This document shows, piece by piece, positions 1 to 14,000 of a stretch of 64,000 nucleotides of DNA (within the stretch, counting starts at the first letter, position 1; each line of letters starts with the position of its first letter). The stretch covers positions 43,744,390 through 43,808,389 of the forward strand of contig NC_030384.2 in NCBI RefSeq assembly GCF_001625215.2, given 5' to 3'. The stretch comes from Daucus carota subsp. sativus (lineage: Eukaryota > Streptophyta > Magnoliopsida > Apiales > Apiaceae). A program made the position numbers and the translations under genes. Below the pieces are notes generated by a model, which was given only the letters and a program-made list of their open reading frames with translations, did no database searches and was not told the DNA's origin.

Positions 1-62
1 AAGACCATTGCATACAAAGCTGTAACCAAAAGATCTTTTGGCTCTGCGTATATATTAAGTAC

Positions 63-3000
63 CTGCCTTGGAGCTGGACCTGATGGGATTTTTACCATCT
101 TTGATGTCACTTCTAGAACCCTTTTAGTAAGAGGCAGGTCTGAAGCAGAATTGCCCTTTTCAGGCCAAAGATGAAGTCTAACCCCAGAACAGGGAACAAG
201 GTTCGTAACAAATACGAAGTGGCCTTTTCCATTCAGCCCCTATGCAAAAAAATAAAACACCAAATGCAAATTAATGAAGATACTAATGTGTCAAGTCCAT
301 TCTGTAATAAAGCATTAAATCTCATCACTACAGAACTAACACACTCCATTTCCAAAACTAAATGTTCATACTACATCAAAAAAACCATGACGGTAACTGT
401 TTAATGCCTGGTAACAAATAAACCCTAGTCCAGAAGGGGAGAAGCGAATTGTAAAACCTTAAACAAAAATGAGGCGGGGTATTCAGATCCAGGGCAAGAC
501 CCAACTAAATTGAGATGTCATTCTACTATGTCCTACACTGTAACTTGGGAGCTTTGACTGACCAGTTTTTTAATGTCCAGCCACCGTCTTCTGCCATCCA
601 TTGCTAAAACAGTAACAGTAGGGGTTTGAATGTATAGATCCCTTTCTAATCCAGCCTCGTTCCAACGAATAGTACTAGGGCAGGCAGGTAAAGTGTGCAC
701 ATGAGATCCTGCAAAATAAAAAGATTAGTGGTCCATCTGTTTCCAGTTAAATGTGCAAAGCTAATGAATATGTATTTGTCCATTCTTTTTCCCTTTCACG
801 CCAACTATCTGCAGACTTTTTATTTAACTAGGCTGAATTCCATGTCATATCATGACAACCCTACAGCACTATCATTGGCTGAAAACAAAAAAACACGATG
901 ATATGGCCCATGGGCAAAGGCAAACCAAGATATTAAGAATGGTGGGAGCAATATTTGTTTTTTCTATTAAAAAAAGTACAGGAAAAGTCTTTGTTCTCCT
1001 GTACACAAAAAAGTGACATTTATCATTTTAATCGGTCCAATTAATTTAATCTATTTCATTTCTGAGATTTAATATCTTATCATTTTCTGCAAATACTTAA
1101 TCTAACATAATAATATGTACATTTAAAAATCACTGCTGATTGAATTTTTCAGACACTATAGAGCGAAATTTTTAATTGTACTTTTTCAATCAGACAGATT
1201 GACCGGTATATTAGAAACCACCACTTCTTTTTGCGGACGAAAGGAGTAACATTCCAAATATAGAATGATGTCATAATTTCTTGTGTTTAATATGTTGTTA
1301 ATTTAGAGGTAATAATATCATGAACAAAAAATCAAGGACACCACACTATATTATATAAAACTAAAAATGAACTATGTGCAGAACTATTTAAAACATGTGA
1401 GATGCTAATGTGAAGCAAAGAAAAAAGATTAAAAAAAAAACACTAGAAAATCTTACACAGAAAGTTGATATCCATTACACTTCCATACCAAAAATCCTAC
1501 TCTTTCAAGCATATTTTAGTATTGTACCAGACATTTCCAACTAAGCCAAAAAATTCTGGATACTAAGAAATTGATAGATCCAGAATTTCTTTTGCTAATA
1601 CGCGCAAAATTTTTCTCATCCTAATGAACATTTTACTTCTATAGTTCTATGTAAATATATGTGAAACATGTGTAAGGAAAAATGTATTTTTTAAGGTGAA
1701 TTGATTAGGCAAGATAAAGTATGAGAGAATGATGACAAAATTGTTAAAGCTATAGAGGTGTAGATAGACTTGTTCGGCAAAGAAAGTATCACTCAGTATA
1801 TAGAATAACTCAAAAAATCTCTTATCTGAAAAGCAGATGTCGTAGTAATAGCAAAGTGAAGAAGTTAATAACCAGCATTAACTTTTGCTAAAAAAACTGA
1901 GGTCTACTATCAAAATCACACAGTGATACTTAAAATTGGTTTCGAAATCGAGTTATCAATACAAAAAGACTGAAATTCCATGTTATTAACAAAAGCTTAT
2001 CATATCCAGCTAGAGTATTAGAAATTAGCATTTTAGATTTATTTCAATACAGCATTACTTAAAAAATGTGCGGGTGCGAATGTAACAACTAATGATACAA
2101 TTTCATATAGACATACAACTCTAAAGGTCCTACCACCACTGGGTCAAGGATTTAGATAAGTGGCAGATCAGATAGGTAGGTTCACATAAACGAGTTACAG
2201 ATTGATGATACCTGGTAGGATTCCATTCTTTGAAGAAGCGTGTAGGGATTTCTGAGTTGCTTGCGACTGTTTCAACCAACTTTCTGGTACTCCACTATGT
2301 AACATTTTGGTAAATATTGCGAGCCTTTCTCTTGATTCGGTAAATGGTTGGCTGGTTTTAGAGTCAATTAGATGAAGCAGAGTATGTGACACCTTAATAA
2401 TCACTTCAAAAATTCAGTACTAGATTCGTCTAAAAGGAAAATTTATATTCATATTACAGATAATGGATGCTTATATAACTTACTTGCACAACGACTTGAT
2501 TGCACCATAAAATAACTTGGTGCTCCATTGACAGCCAAACATTCTGCATGCTTGTAGTACTAATCATAAAACCATGGGTAGGTGGCACAATCCCATCAAG
2601 GGATTCTAATTTTGACCGTACCTAATATCAGAAACCAAGGAATAAGAATTAAACTATTGCACCCAAGGCTCAAGGTATGTAAAGCACTTGAACTATTCAT
2701 TCTACCACGAACCCTTATAATACAAAGCAAGTTCAAGTCAAAGTCATTAATATATAAAATGTAGTGACTACTATTATAAGGAAGCAATACTAGTTATGAA
2801 ATATGATTGATAGAAAGTTCACTAGGCTTTATGACATCAAAGTTATTTACAATCAGAGTTGCGATTCATAGTAAACCTAACAAAAATTTATGGATGAAAA
2901 CCATCACCTAAATTATTAGTATTAAATTTTCACATGCAATGGTCAAGTATATTTACTCAACCGAGTATAGTATTAAGATCACTTGTTATTCCAGAGGAAC

Positions 3001-6000
3001 ACAAACTTTACAGGTCAACCGTCATTAGACGTGTAATTCAACACTGTGCAATGTTTATAGTTCAAAACTAGTGCCAAATACACAAAGCAAAAAGTTAGAT
3101 CCTGCAGCAGCATGAAACGAAAACATTTGTTCAGGTCATATCGTATCAGCAGGGGAAATGGCATTTCTATCTTTGTACTAGGTTGGGTAGCATTTTGGCA
3201 CTAAACATGTTCAACATCATACACTGTTGCACCCATTGACATTTAATTTACGGATTACAAGGATTTGACCAAGCAGTTCACTCAATATTATTGGAAAAAA
3301 ATCACATGATATTACCATATTGAATTCACTAGCAGTATAATTATTAAGTAGCAGAGCTCTTGATGGCTTACAGTTCAGCACACCAATTTGCATGAGAAAT
3401 TTACCTGATATACTTATAATATAGTTCGAAATTTAAAAATCTTCAGCACTCATCCAAATCAAAATGATAAATTATGTTGTAGTTTCAAAGATTCAAATTA
3501 GAGATATTTTAATTAAGCAAATAGTTGATTGAGTTGATTACCTTAGTAAGCTATAAATTTAATTGCCACTTACGATTAATTTGTTAATTACCTACATTCA
3601 TTTTAATTGATAATATATAAAATGACAAAAAGTGATTGCTAGATTATTATAAAGAAAATGTAGGGTCCAGAAGTACATGTGTACACATATATGTGAAGAA
3701 TGTGCAGATGGTAACACATAGGTCATAGTCAGTTACCGTACATGTTAAAGAATATCTACTCAACTACTACAATTCTAGAACAACTAATCTCTAAACAAGT
3801 GAGATATACCACTGCTAATAAGCTTAGGTAAGACATCTATATATTAGAAAGGTAACTATGACAAAAGCTGTTGCAGAACGCAGTATACAAGGGAACTTGC
3901 AGAGAACATCGAACCCAAAGTGAACTGGATAACAACTTCCTAGATTGGATTTAAGATAAAGAAACTTTGCAACTCTTATCTATTGATAAAAATATGGATA
4001 CACATATCCAGATTAAGCATGTAACAGTTTCCATTACAAGTAGCAGAATAAAATTCAAACAGAATTTACCTGAAAATCATGGATACCACCGGAAATGGAA
4101 ACGACAACTATGTGGCCAAGTTTTGGACCAGATATGTAATGTCCACTTCGAGAGGTATGGACCTCGTATCCCTTTCTCCATTCCTGATTTACGTGTGTAT
4201 AATAGTGACCTAAGGATGGCTGCAGTGTCACAGGAGGTGACCTGAACAGAGTAGAAGAAACCAGTAATTAAGTAAATAACCTATAAATGAATAAAATGCA
4301 GCCTTAAGAGAAACAAAGAAGCTCACTGGTGCGGGGTTGAGAGCGTAATAATAGTTTCCACTGCAGACTTTCTTAAATGCGAGTGAACTATTGCTGCTCT
4401 TGCAACAAAACCACCCATAGAGTGGCCAACTAGTATAACACTTCGAGGTAAACTTCCATATATGGCTGCACCTTCACTTTTCCGGGCATCACGAGATTCT
4501 TTATATTGATCCAAGATCTATGTATATGGGACAAATAGAAGGAAGTGAAAAAGAGTACTTCAATCAGAAACCAATCAAGAGGTATATATATGTCAAAAAC
4601 CAGTTTAAAGAGTAATATGAGTTGACATGTGCATTGCACTAAGACAAACAGATAAGTGGCTAATCAATTTCTAAAATCAACTTTAGTCATCTTTGTTAGG
4701 AATATATATTTCTAAAACCAACTTTGCTTATCTTCAATTGGTTAACTTAACCTAGATAAAAAGGAAGTACTGGTGAAAATCAAGTTGGAGAAGTAGTAGT
4801 ACAGATAAATGCAAAACATGCAAGGAAATATTGCTGATACACATATAAAAATTTCATATCAGTTGCAGAAGTCAGCAATAAGCCCACACGTAAGAAATTA
4901 TTGCGAAGTGAAAAATGTGATACCCTGTGAATAGCATATACTACGTATTCTGTGTGTTCTTCAAGTATTTGACCATCCATTGCAGAATGTTCACCTTCAA
5001 GATCCACAGCAAACCAGTCCATGAAGGAACTATACTGGGTAGGTACTGAAATGTTATTTACATTTATAGGTCCTCCATCCTCTTCAAGTGTTAGAGTAGC
5101 TTGTTGGTAAAGCTCATTTTCAAGTGGGCCTCCTTGATAAGCCCTTTCGGACTCTGCTGCCAAGGACCTTACCTGTATGAGAATCAAATTATAATGGAAG
5201 AATAAAGATAAAAAAATGCAAAACATGTTAATTTGAAAATTACTATCTGACATGATGGGTTAACATTTTTATCATAATCCTAACCGATTGAAGTACATGA
5301 TTCACAGTTTCACACCAAGTGTCAGTGTCTGGCACCTAAAATATAATATCTTGTTCTCCTAGAAATGCATCAATAATAATTTTTCATGAGCTTTCGGTGC
5401 TCTGAAGTCCAAAGATAGCCTGAAGAAAACAGTATATACAGATGGTGGATAGAATCATTAAAATTTCACAGGTCTGCCAAATTGTCGAAGAAATTTTTTT
5501 ATTTATTAAAGCTACAAGCCTGCCTCTGTAAGACAAAGTTTGAACTGTCATGTCAAATATATGGGATCTCACTATTCAAGCCCAAGTTACTTAAGACAGG
5601 AACATGCATATATGGTCTAGAAGCACCACTACTGCTTAACTGTTAATTGAGATTTATGTAAGACTAGAGGGAAAACTCAGAATAACATGTTTAAACTAGC
5701 CACAAAGGTTCAGATGGTACAATCATCAAATAGTTTGCATAAAACGCCATTAAGCCTGAAAAGCAGAATACAGATCAACCTGTTTGTAGCTACCCCCGTT
5801 CCCTGGGATAAATAAAACTGGAGTTCCACTAAGCTGCTTAATATGCTCATCAAAATCAATCTTTTGCCATCCTTCGTGATACAAGTACAAACCATACTTC
5901 TCAGCTGACACATTTTTTGGCGTGGAAATGGGGATATAAGTAGGATACATGTACGTCATGGTACAACCATTCGAAATCGGTTTTAGCAGACCATATATAG

Positions 6001-6094
6001 ATGCAGCAGCGATCCCTAATGTAATAAGCACAAGAACTATTACACTGAACTTAGCTCTAACACCCTGCATTACTGACTTCATTCTCATCGCCAT
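63..6094 (-). CDS. PGAP1: GPI inositol-deacylase PGAP1-like (5' part, gene continues past left edge)
   Basis: PGAP1-family ER lipase that removes the acyl chain from the inositol of GPI anchors, allowing GPI-anchored proteins to leave the ER. Eight exons are visible on the minus strand: 6094-5780, 5172-4924, 4517-4327, 4241-4070, 2621-2484, 2392-2212, 708-563 and 239-63. Phases join without a break and give 523 codons; the last exon ends at a GT donor, so bases 1-62 are intron and the C-terminal half lies outside. Residues about 16-37 form a membrane anchor; a PVLFIPGNGGSYK segment follows near residue 91; the lipase nucleophile motif VGHSMGG places the catalytic Ser at residue 221. The SPP..LQPSLGH and ILWCNQ segments are typical of plant PGAP1. 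The start is the first ATG of the exon; an internal ATG eight codons downstream (MQGVRAK) is an alternative. Large introns (709-2211, 2622-4069, 5173-5779) show nothing else recognisable. Confidence 0.9.
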
Positions 6095-6570
6095 CTCAAG
6101 TTCATATCAAATATCCCCCGCGATCCTTCACAGCCAACCTAATTGCAACACGCAAACCCAAAACAAACAGCATTCATCAACCGAATTTCAATTATTACGA
6201 GGTAATCAACAAGTCACTTGTCCAAGCACAACACAACACTCACCAATGAACAATTCGGTAATAATTGATCCAATTATCCTTGTTCACTAGTTATCATCAA
6301 GTCCAAAAACTAATCCTAAAAAAAACAGAAAGTAAGATAAGAAATCTGAGTGTGCAGCTGTAATTACAACAATAATGTAACTGTAATAACATATGAAACA
6401 GATAGAAGAAGACAAGGGGCATAAAATGATGAAATCGAGGTGGATCTAGAGCAGGAACATACCTGGAACCGAGTTAAACTCAACAGCTTCTTGTTGTGTA
6501 ATTGATGATGCAGTTTGAATGAATCTAAGTTTAAATTTGGAGTTAGAACAGAGTTTGTAGTAAACACGTT
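6095..6570 (-). promoter_or_regulatory. Probable 5' UTR with leader intron of the PGAP1-like gene
   Basis: Read on the minus strand, a good donor (CCAG/GTATGTTCC, about 6463-6472) lies upstream of the start codon and a pyrimidine-poor but usable acceptor (TTGCAATTAG/G, about 6140) lies 45 bases before the ATG. This suggests a leader exon near 6470-6560 and a leader intron of roughly 320 bp. No transcript evidence is available, so the limits are approximate. Confidence 0.4.
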
Positions 6571-7132
6571 TACCTAGACGGACATTCTTAAAAATTACGG
6601 TTACAACAAGACTTATTTTAATATCTGAATCTCGTTAGCTTCTCCGATCTCAACTAGCTTTGTGACCAAATTTTCAAAACAGTCCTCCCCATCTTGTGTA
6701 AATATTTCTTTTTTGTTCTGCAGCTTTTTCTATTTCTTTTTTAGTTTTAACTTTTAATGTTGTTTTGATTGAAAAAAGTAGCTTTTGCAGTTTCTAATTA
6801 TGACACGCGCGACGCGTCAGACAAATACAAATGAAAAATTGGAACTGGTCGGCTAATTTTCAGATTTAAAATTTGTTAAAAAATTATAAGAAGATTTTTA
6901 TAAATTGAAATTTTTAATTCAATCAAAATACTTTGGAAAAAAATAACCGATTGAGAGATTTTTGTAACACTAGTTGTTTTGGGCTTATTGCTGATTTCAG
7001 TTCATTAATTGAAAACTCGAAAGGGAAATGTAAACTGGATTCGGGCCTAACGTAAAGTTTTTTATTTGGGCCGGACTGCCAGCCCAACCCGAATCGAAGG
7101 CAATCATGAAATACTGAAATGTTCATGGGGAA
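6571..7132. promoter_or_regulatory. Divergent promoter region between PGAP1-like and methyltransferase-like genes
   Basis: About 560 bp separates two head-to-head genes. Near the plus-strand gene are several TGGGCC/T-type site II motifs: TTTTGGGCTTA at about 6977-6987, TCGGGCC at about 7041, TTTGGGCCGG at about 7065-7074 and AGCCCAAC at 7081-7088. Such motifs are known from promoters of plant housekeeping and organelle-related genes. A GC-rich palindromic stretch (ACGCGCGACGCGT) lies near 6804-6818. The two-way promoter role is inferred from gene orientation. Confidence 0.45.
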
Positions 7133-7852
7133 GTGTGGATAGGGGAAGGAAGAGCATTAAATCAAAGCTTCGAACTTTCGGAAGGAGATGAATTAAGCTA
7201 CTTTTTTTGTGTTGAGGTAGGTCTTTATATGATTAGATTTACATGTTTGTATGCATCTGCTTGTATGCTCTTACTAAATGTTAGTATTTCACTGAATTGG
7301 TTGCTTATGAATATAATTGAGGTTGAGAGTTGAGATTAGTAAGTAATTAGCGCAACCCGTTTATAATCCGGAACTGTATAGTTGTTTTAGCTCTTGTTTT
7401 GAAACAGTAATTAATGTAGTAATGGAGTGGTACAGTGGTACTAAAACAAGAAAATGAAATTAGAGGACAATTTGTAGTTACCCTATTTCCAGACGGAGGA
7501 ATTGTATGCATTTGTTTACACTTTTTCGACATTGCAACACAATCGTGTTCTTGGATGTTCTCTTTGTTTTGATCCGTAATTATGATCCACTATGTTTTTT
7601 GAAGACAAACTTTATATGTGTTTGTTGCAGGATAATTGAATTGTTAATCGAGTTGTTTAGGATTTCCGTAATATAGATGAGCTGATGAAGAGATAAGCAC
7701 GGCGTTTAGAGGCTGCAAAAACATTATTACCTTGGCTTCAAGTATTAGTCCAGAAATTTGATATCATTAACGTATCAATTTTGCCTTCCTACAGGAAAAC
7801 AATATAAAGCTTATAACAGTAAACCTCTATTTACCGATTTTGTGTGAATCCT

Positions 7853-9252
7853 ATGATGAGTTCTCCAGTTTTATCAACCCCTTTCCCGCTCCATAAACTA
7901 CCAGCATCGAGGCATCATTCACTGCGTCAGCAGACTTGCTCTTATTATCACCTACCCATAAGTCGTTCTTCCATCACCCGTCCTTTCAAAAATGGTTATT
8001 TATCAATTAGTGTAGTAACTCCTGCAAATGAAGGTGCAATCCCTGTCATGAATTTTGAAGACCTTTTAGAGAAAGATTGGTCATTTCTTGATACAGACCA
8101 TACACGTGCTGCTGAAGTAGATAAGAAGATTGAGAGGATCATGTCTGCTGGAGAAATTGGGCAGAGTTCAATGGTTTTAGTTTCTATAGGTTCAGAACAA
8201 TTTGTGGATAAATTGGTTGAATCATCACCCTGTCAGCAATTACTTATTGTCCATGATTCACTTTTAACATTAGCCTGCATAAAGGAGAAGTATGACAAGG
8301 TTAGTTGTTGGCAGGGAGAACTAATCCATCTACCAGAAAAGTGGGCATCTTTTGATGTTGTGTTCCTCTACTTTTTGCCCTCGCTGACATTTTTACTTGA
8401 TCAAGTGTTACAATCACTTGCTAGTCGTTGTTTGCCAGGTAATCTTGACCTTGATACGCATCGTTTCTCTATAAAGTTAAAGTTTGTATAATCTTTCAGC
8501 TATTGGTGGGATGTATGCGGGTCAAGTTTATGCCTGTTGTAAAACTGTTTAGTGGATAAAATGAAGAGGAGGGATGGATTGGGCTGCTTTTTATCTTTCT
8601 TGAGAGTAAATCCTGAAGTTTGCCGGTTCATTATATGTTTTTGAGGAAAAAATAAATAACATTTCATACCACAAGAATGGGTAAACAGACATCTTTACCA
8701 AATAAAAGTTTCAAGAACGCTAAGTGCAGTGGTGTGCTATAGTTACGTACTTCTATTATAGTAACCTATTGGCATTAAAATTCATAGGTTCTCCCTGGGC
8801 AACAAAATATTTCCGTTGCATGGACTCCCTAATATTCTTGATTACGCATAGCTGAACATTCACATCTAGGAAATATGTTAATTTTGTACCTGTGATTTCT
8901 GTATACTGATTTGGAGAACTTGGGAGTCTTTATGCTGTGCTCTTTATTTTATGTGTATTTCACCTAAATCCATCCAAGTCCATGTAAGATTGCTGTTCAT
9001 TTGCTTCATTACAGTTTTATCTGTTACTGAAAGTCTCCAGCTTATACAGGTGCAAGACTTGTAATCAGTCATCCAGGCGGGAGGGAAGAGCTTGAACGAC
9101 AGCGACAACAATATCCTGATGTTATAGTCTCCAACTTGCCTGATGAGATGTCCTTGGAAAATGCTGCAGCAAGCAGCGCATTTGAGGTGATCGAGTTCGT
9201 TGACGAACCTGATTTTTACTTGGCAGTTTTAAAAATCAAAGCAAAATGTTGA
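7853..9252 (+). CDS. Probable plastid-targeted methyltransferase-fold protein (two exons)
   Basis: Exon 1 is 7853-8438, ending CCAG/GTAATC; exon 2 is 9050-9252, starting after TTATACAG and ending TGA. Phase 1 joins across the 611-bp intron to give 262 residues. The first ATG of the frame is at 7853; the frame is open a little further upstream but only from a GTG. The first about 55 residues are rich in Ser, His and Arg and lack acidic residues, as in chloroplast transit peptides. The body has the alternating strand/helix pattern of a Rossmann-like SAM methyltransferase: MVLVSIGSE near residue 100, FDVVFLYFLPSL near 170 and GARLVISHPGG at the exon join. I do not recognise a characterised family member, and the SAM-binding glycine motif is weak, so catalysis is uncertain. 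A leader exon near 7133-7216 with an intron ending at about 7630 (TTGTTGCAG) is plausible. Confidence 0.75.
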
Positions 9253-11055
9253 TAAGTTAGTAAATTTGATCCTGAAACTGGTCACTTTCGGGATATATGA
9301 GTTTAAAGATTAGCATTAAATAGCTTTTTTGCTTATTTTTCTTTGACAATATTTTTTTTGCTTATTTTAGTAAATGCTTGGTTTCATTTGTTAACTGGTT
9401 TCTACAAAAATATAGGGGTAGCTGGGTCGACCTGGGATAAATGGACAATAATAGCCAACTCTGAACGCTTATTGTAACAATAATATATTTTATTTATAAC
9501 AATTTGAAATATTAATAACATGTCATATTTTTAAATATAATTAATTAATATAATCAATTTTATCGGAAAATTTATCATGTGACTGTTCCATAGACTGTCA
9601 AGTGTATCAAGACTTAACCCCGTCAAATTCGGCTCACATGTGCACCACAAATTTTAAGAAAAATATAATAACTTAAATATAATCTTCACCTGAGGCCCAG
9701 TTACTTTAAATAACTGATAAACTTTAAGTTTAAATGTTCTTTTTGCAAAAATAAAAAGTTTAAATGTCTTGATGAAATATCACTAGGATCAATGGCTTTC
9801 AGGGACATGTATAATAGCGTGCTATATTTTATTTGATATTAGAATGACATATGATAAAGACCAAAATTATATTATAAAATTATTTTATTATATTATTTTA
9901 TTGAAAATTATTTATAGTATTAAATTATATTTACCGCTTGTTGGCTCCAACTTAATTTTTGTATATACATATACATATTAAAAATTTTCATAAATACAAT
10001 TAATGAGCTTATATCTATTTCTTATGGAATATTTAGTTTAATATATCTAAATATTAATGTCAGTATATTACAATTTGGAGGTTAAATATTAGTATCATAT
10101 TTTTATATCATATATTTTTCCATATAAAAGTATGATTTTTTTTTTTCCTGACAAAAAATATAAAATCATTTCTTAATGTTATTTGTTCTAAAAAGAAAAA
10201 ATTAATATGAATTATGAATATTTTAGTATTTGTTTGTCTAACCAAAATTCTCACTTTGGTTAGGCATTATAATTTTACATATTTTTCTAATATTCTTTAT
10301 AAGTTCTATTATTCTTATTGTTAAATAATATATCATGTTTTTTTTAAAGACATATATGTCATTATCGGATTTAAATTTTTCACATAATATATGCTTTTTT
10401 ACTTAAATTCTCCTTGCTTGTTTTGATTTTCAAGATTCTCATGGCTTTTCTACGGCTTATTGTATCTATAATACAAACTCGTAGAATGTAGACCCTGACA
10501 AAAAAAAAAAAAACCAAAATTCACTATTTCAGATTTGTATATTTATATTTAAAAATATGATATAACTTTAATTAGTTAATTTTAAAATAAGATTTTATTT
10601 AGCAAAATCAAAATAAAAAATAGAATAAGATTTAGAATAGCAAATTGATGCTAAGACGGGCTATATTTTGTGTGCGTGTGTGTGTTTGCAACTTCAGGTT
10701 CGTTGTGCACAATTATTTCTACAGAGAGAAAAATTAAAATATTCAAATTCATCTATTGAAAAAGAAATAAAAGCCAGCTATAGCAATTGCCATAACCGGG
10801 TATACTTAAATAGACCACCAGTTGTAATGCCAAAAGCATTCAAACATTATGTCTTTCTCAATTCTCTCTATAATAAGGAAAAGTTATGAGATAAGATAAA
10901 ATCAAACAAAACTAAAGCACAAACAGATGCCAACTTTGTTCTTTTGGGGACGATTATTGTGTACCATATAACCAAGTGACCAAACTCCAGTTACCTGAAT
11001 ATGAAGATAGCAGGAACTGGTATATCTGGTAGCCTCACACTTCCGTCACACTAAT
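9253..11055. other. AT-rich intergenic region
   Basis: Tail-to-tail space between the methyltransferase-like gene and the NST1-like gene. It is strongly AT-rich with many short homopolymer runs (for example poly-T near 10138 and poly-A near 10500) and a TG repeat near 10671-10685. I see no convincing gene, RNA gene or complete mobile element. Confidence 0.6.
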
Positions 11056-14000
11056 TTAGAAAAAGGAGAACCTTATTCCATTACTAGCAGCAAATAGATT
11101 GTATTGCCCGACAGCCTCTTCCTTCTTTGAGTTGTGATCACCAACGACATGATCAGTTGACTTGCTGGATGTAAGATGACCAACTGCTTCCTTTGGTGGC
11201 AAAGGAGTTGACTTATAGCCATTAGCAAGAGCAACTGGACCACCACAATGGAAAAGCGAGAAGCCTGCATTACCGGATTCTGGTTCTATTCCACATTTTC
11301 TATCTGGCTCAGACTCAGCATTTATCTGTGCTTCCACCGGACCTTGTTCTGTTTTGGTGACTGCTTGAATGTTAACTTCTTGATGAGCATCTTTAACATC
11401 AGCAAAGTCAGATTTGTTTACACGCACCTTTGAGTTCACGTCGTTGATATGGGAAACTGGCTGGTAAACTGGTACACTGCCTGCGTTAAGGATGGGAGGT
11501 GGCATATGTGGTAGGCTACTATATGGCACAAAATGGGAGTTCCCATTGATATCATATCTGAAAGGGCTGGGGAATAGATAGTGATTACGAGGGGGCAAAG
11601 CCACCAAACCATTTGAAGCTGCTGGCCAAGAAACTGGAGTTTGATGATAATAACCAATCGAAGCAGGCTGAAACAAAGGATAGGGTAAGCTTTGCGGATG
11701 CAATGAGGGAAGCACGCCATGAGGTTGTGGATTCATATTGCTAACATTCGGCAGTCCATTTTTGTACTCTTGGGCATTTTTTACAGAAAAACTCCCTGGC
11801 TCGTTGTTTACTCCACTATCCATAACTTTGTTTATAAATTGCTCACCTCCATCTGCACTTTGTTTCTTTTCCATCCTGGCATCTTGATGTTTATCAAAGG
11901 AATTTTGAAGCCTTCTTGACTGTTCTCTTCCTTCTGAGTGTTGGCTAGCATCATCTGAATCGGATGCAGAAGAGGTTTCAGGATTTGGAGGATTTAACCC
12001 ATTGCTGTCTCCTTCACTAAGGCATGATGAACAGCTGTCAGAGTTGGATGTGCTGCTCATAGATGGGTCAGAAGTGCCAGTTAAGGATGAGGATGTCATG
12101 GGGCTCGAATCAGCCTCCTCATCGGGCACTTCCTTTTTAAAGTACAGAGAGGATTTCGTTTCAATGTGGAATCCCCCCTGGAAGTTTTTGTCATTGTCAA
12201 CATACTTGTTGGAAGCAGTATTCCCATCGGCTGCAGCACAACTAATGGCATCAGACGATTCAAGTGGTTTATTGGGTTCTGTTGTTTCATTGCTGAAAGT
12301 GGATCTCATCGTAACATCAGAATATGAAGTGCTTCTAACGGACTTCTTCTGTGACTCCATAGGTTCCCAAACTTGCTTTGTATGAGGTGAATCTCTTGTA
12401 TAAGAATTGCTCCCTACAACAAATTTAGTTTTGGGTCTCCCAATACCCTCGCGTGTATGATCTATTTGAGTATACTTGGTACCACGATAATATGGCTTCA
12501 AAACATCTGAGGTGGATTCAGACTTACAAACTGATTTTCCATCCCGACCTGTTCTGGCAGAAGAATGTGACTCTATCTTTGTTCTGTAATCATTGTGCTG
12601 GTAACAACTACAACTATGATAGTCATATCTCTCGCTCACCCTGTTGGAACCGTGCAACTTCTCAGCAAATTTGGACCCAGCGGTCCTAGGATTGGTTTTT
12701 GCAGCACTACACCGAGATTGCTTATTCAGTCCATTGACAGCCCTTGAAGTGTCAACATGATCTCCCTGGTAATTATTGTCCAATTTGCTATTCATGCCCC
12801 CATTTTCAGAAACAGATGAAAACCGTCTTCTATCAGACCATTTTGGCTCCATTTGGAAGTCTTTCCGATGCTTCAATTTCTGGCGAGAATAATTTGAGTG
12901 CTCAGCTCCACATGAAGCACTCTCATCTTTGAAAGTGGAAAACCCATCATCAGGACTGCCATCAGAGTAGTTCTGCATGCTTGAAAGATGATAACCATTT
13001 AAGACGTGTTCGTCTTGAATATCTGGGGATGCAAGCCTGGGTGATACGACATCACCTGTTTCACTATTAATTAGATCCTCATTGACGATAATATTAGGCT
13101 CCTCTTCAACACTTGGTGTTACTTCTTCAATAGTAACATCAGGAGCTACATGCTGGCCAGTTTCAGAATTTTTTTTCCCTTTGTCCTTTTCCTTCTCTCT
13201 TATTCTCTCTTTTCTTCGGAGTTTTTTTTCCTTTTCTTTCATTCTCCTCCTTTCCTTTCGCTCCTCTTCTTCACGCTTTTCCTTCTCCTCTTCTTCAAGA
13301 AGTTTCGTCTATAAACAAATATTAAACTAGAAATCAGGATGGTTCCTCGGGGAATTATCAGCCTTTAATAAAAAAAATTACCTGTTTTTCCAAAGTGACA
13401 ATTTCCTTACAAGCAACATGAACTTTTTCTTCCAGCAATTTAAGTGCAAGAGATACAAAAATGCTGTGTGCATTTTGACGTGCAGTACCCTCCCTGAAAG
13501 CCTTTTCAACCTGTAAAATTATGCCAAGTAGTTATAATCAGCCAACAATACATCCATCAAGAGCAACCCCAAATGGTGCTGGCACTTGGGCAAACAATTA
13601 TGAAGTATTGACTAGCTAAAATTTCTTAGTCAAAATTCTTTTTTCCGCCAATCATGCTAACCAAATTGGCTTGCTAATTCATCACTTCGTTATAATATCC
13701 AAAACCAAACAAAAAAATATAGGAAAGATGAGATTGTGCGGCATTTTTTTGTTGGCAAAGGTGGCAGGTAGTGAAAATAAGATATATTATAAAAAAATCC
13801 CCCCCCCCCCCCCCCCCCAAATTAAATCTAGATAAAAGAAATCAATAGAATTGGGGGATTTTTTTAGACAGATTAATTTTAGACACACAATTGGGAATTT
13901 TTGGTTTGATGTTCAGTAAATCAAAGTAGAAGAACAAATCAAGGTTGAAGGTGTCAAGAGAAAATAGAAAAACAAGTATGTGTATATATGTGTGTGTGTG

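Noticed and set aside
7844-7852. GTG start for the methyltransferase-like protein
   Set aside because: Plant nuclear genes start at ATG; the first ATG of the frame is at 7853.
12002-12385. Plus-strand ORFs across 11.2-13.3 kb
   Set aside because: Antisense to the last exon of the NST1-like gene, no domains.
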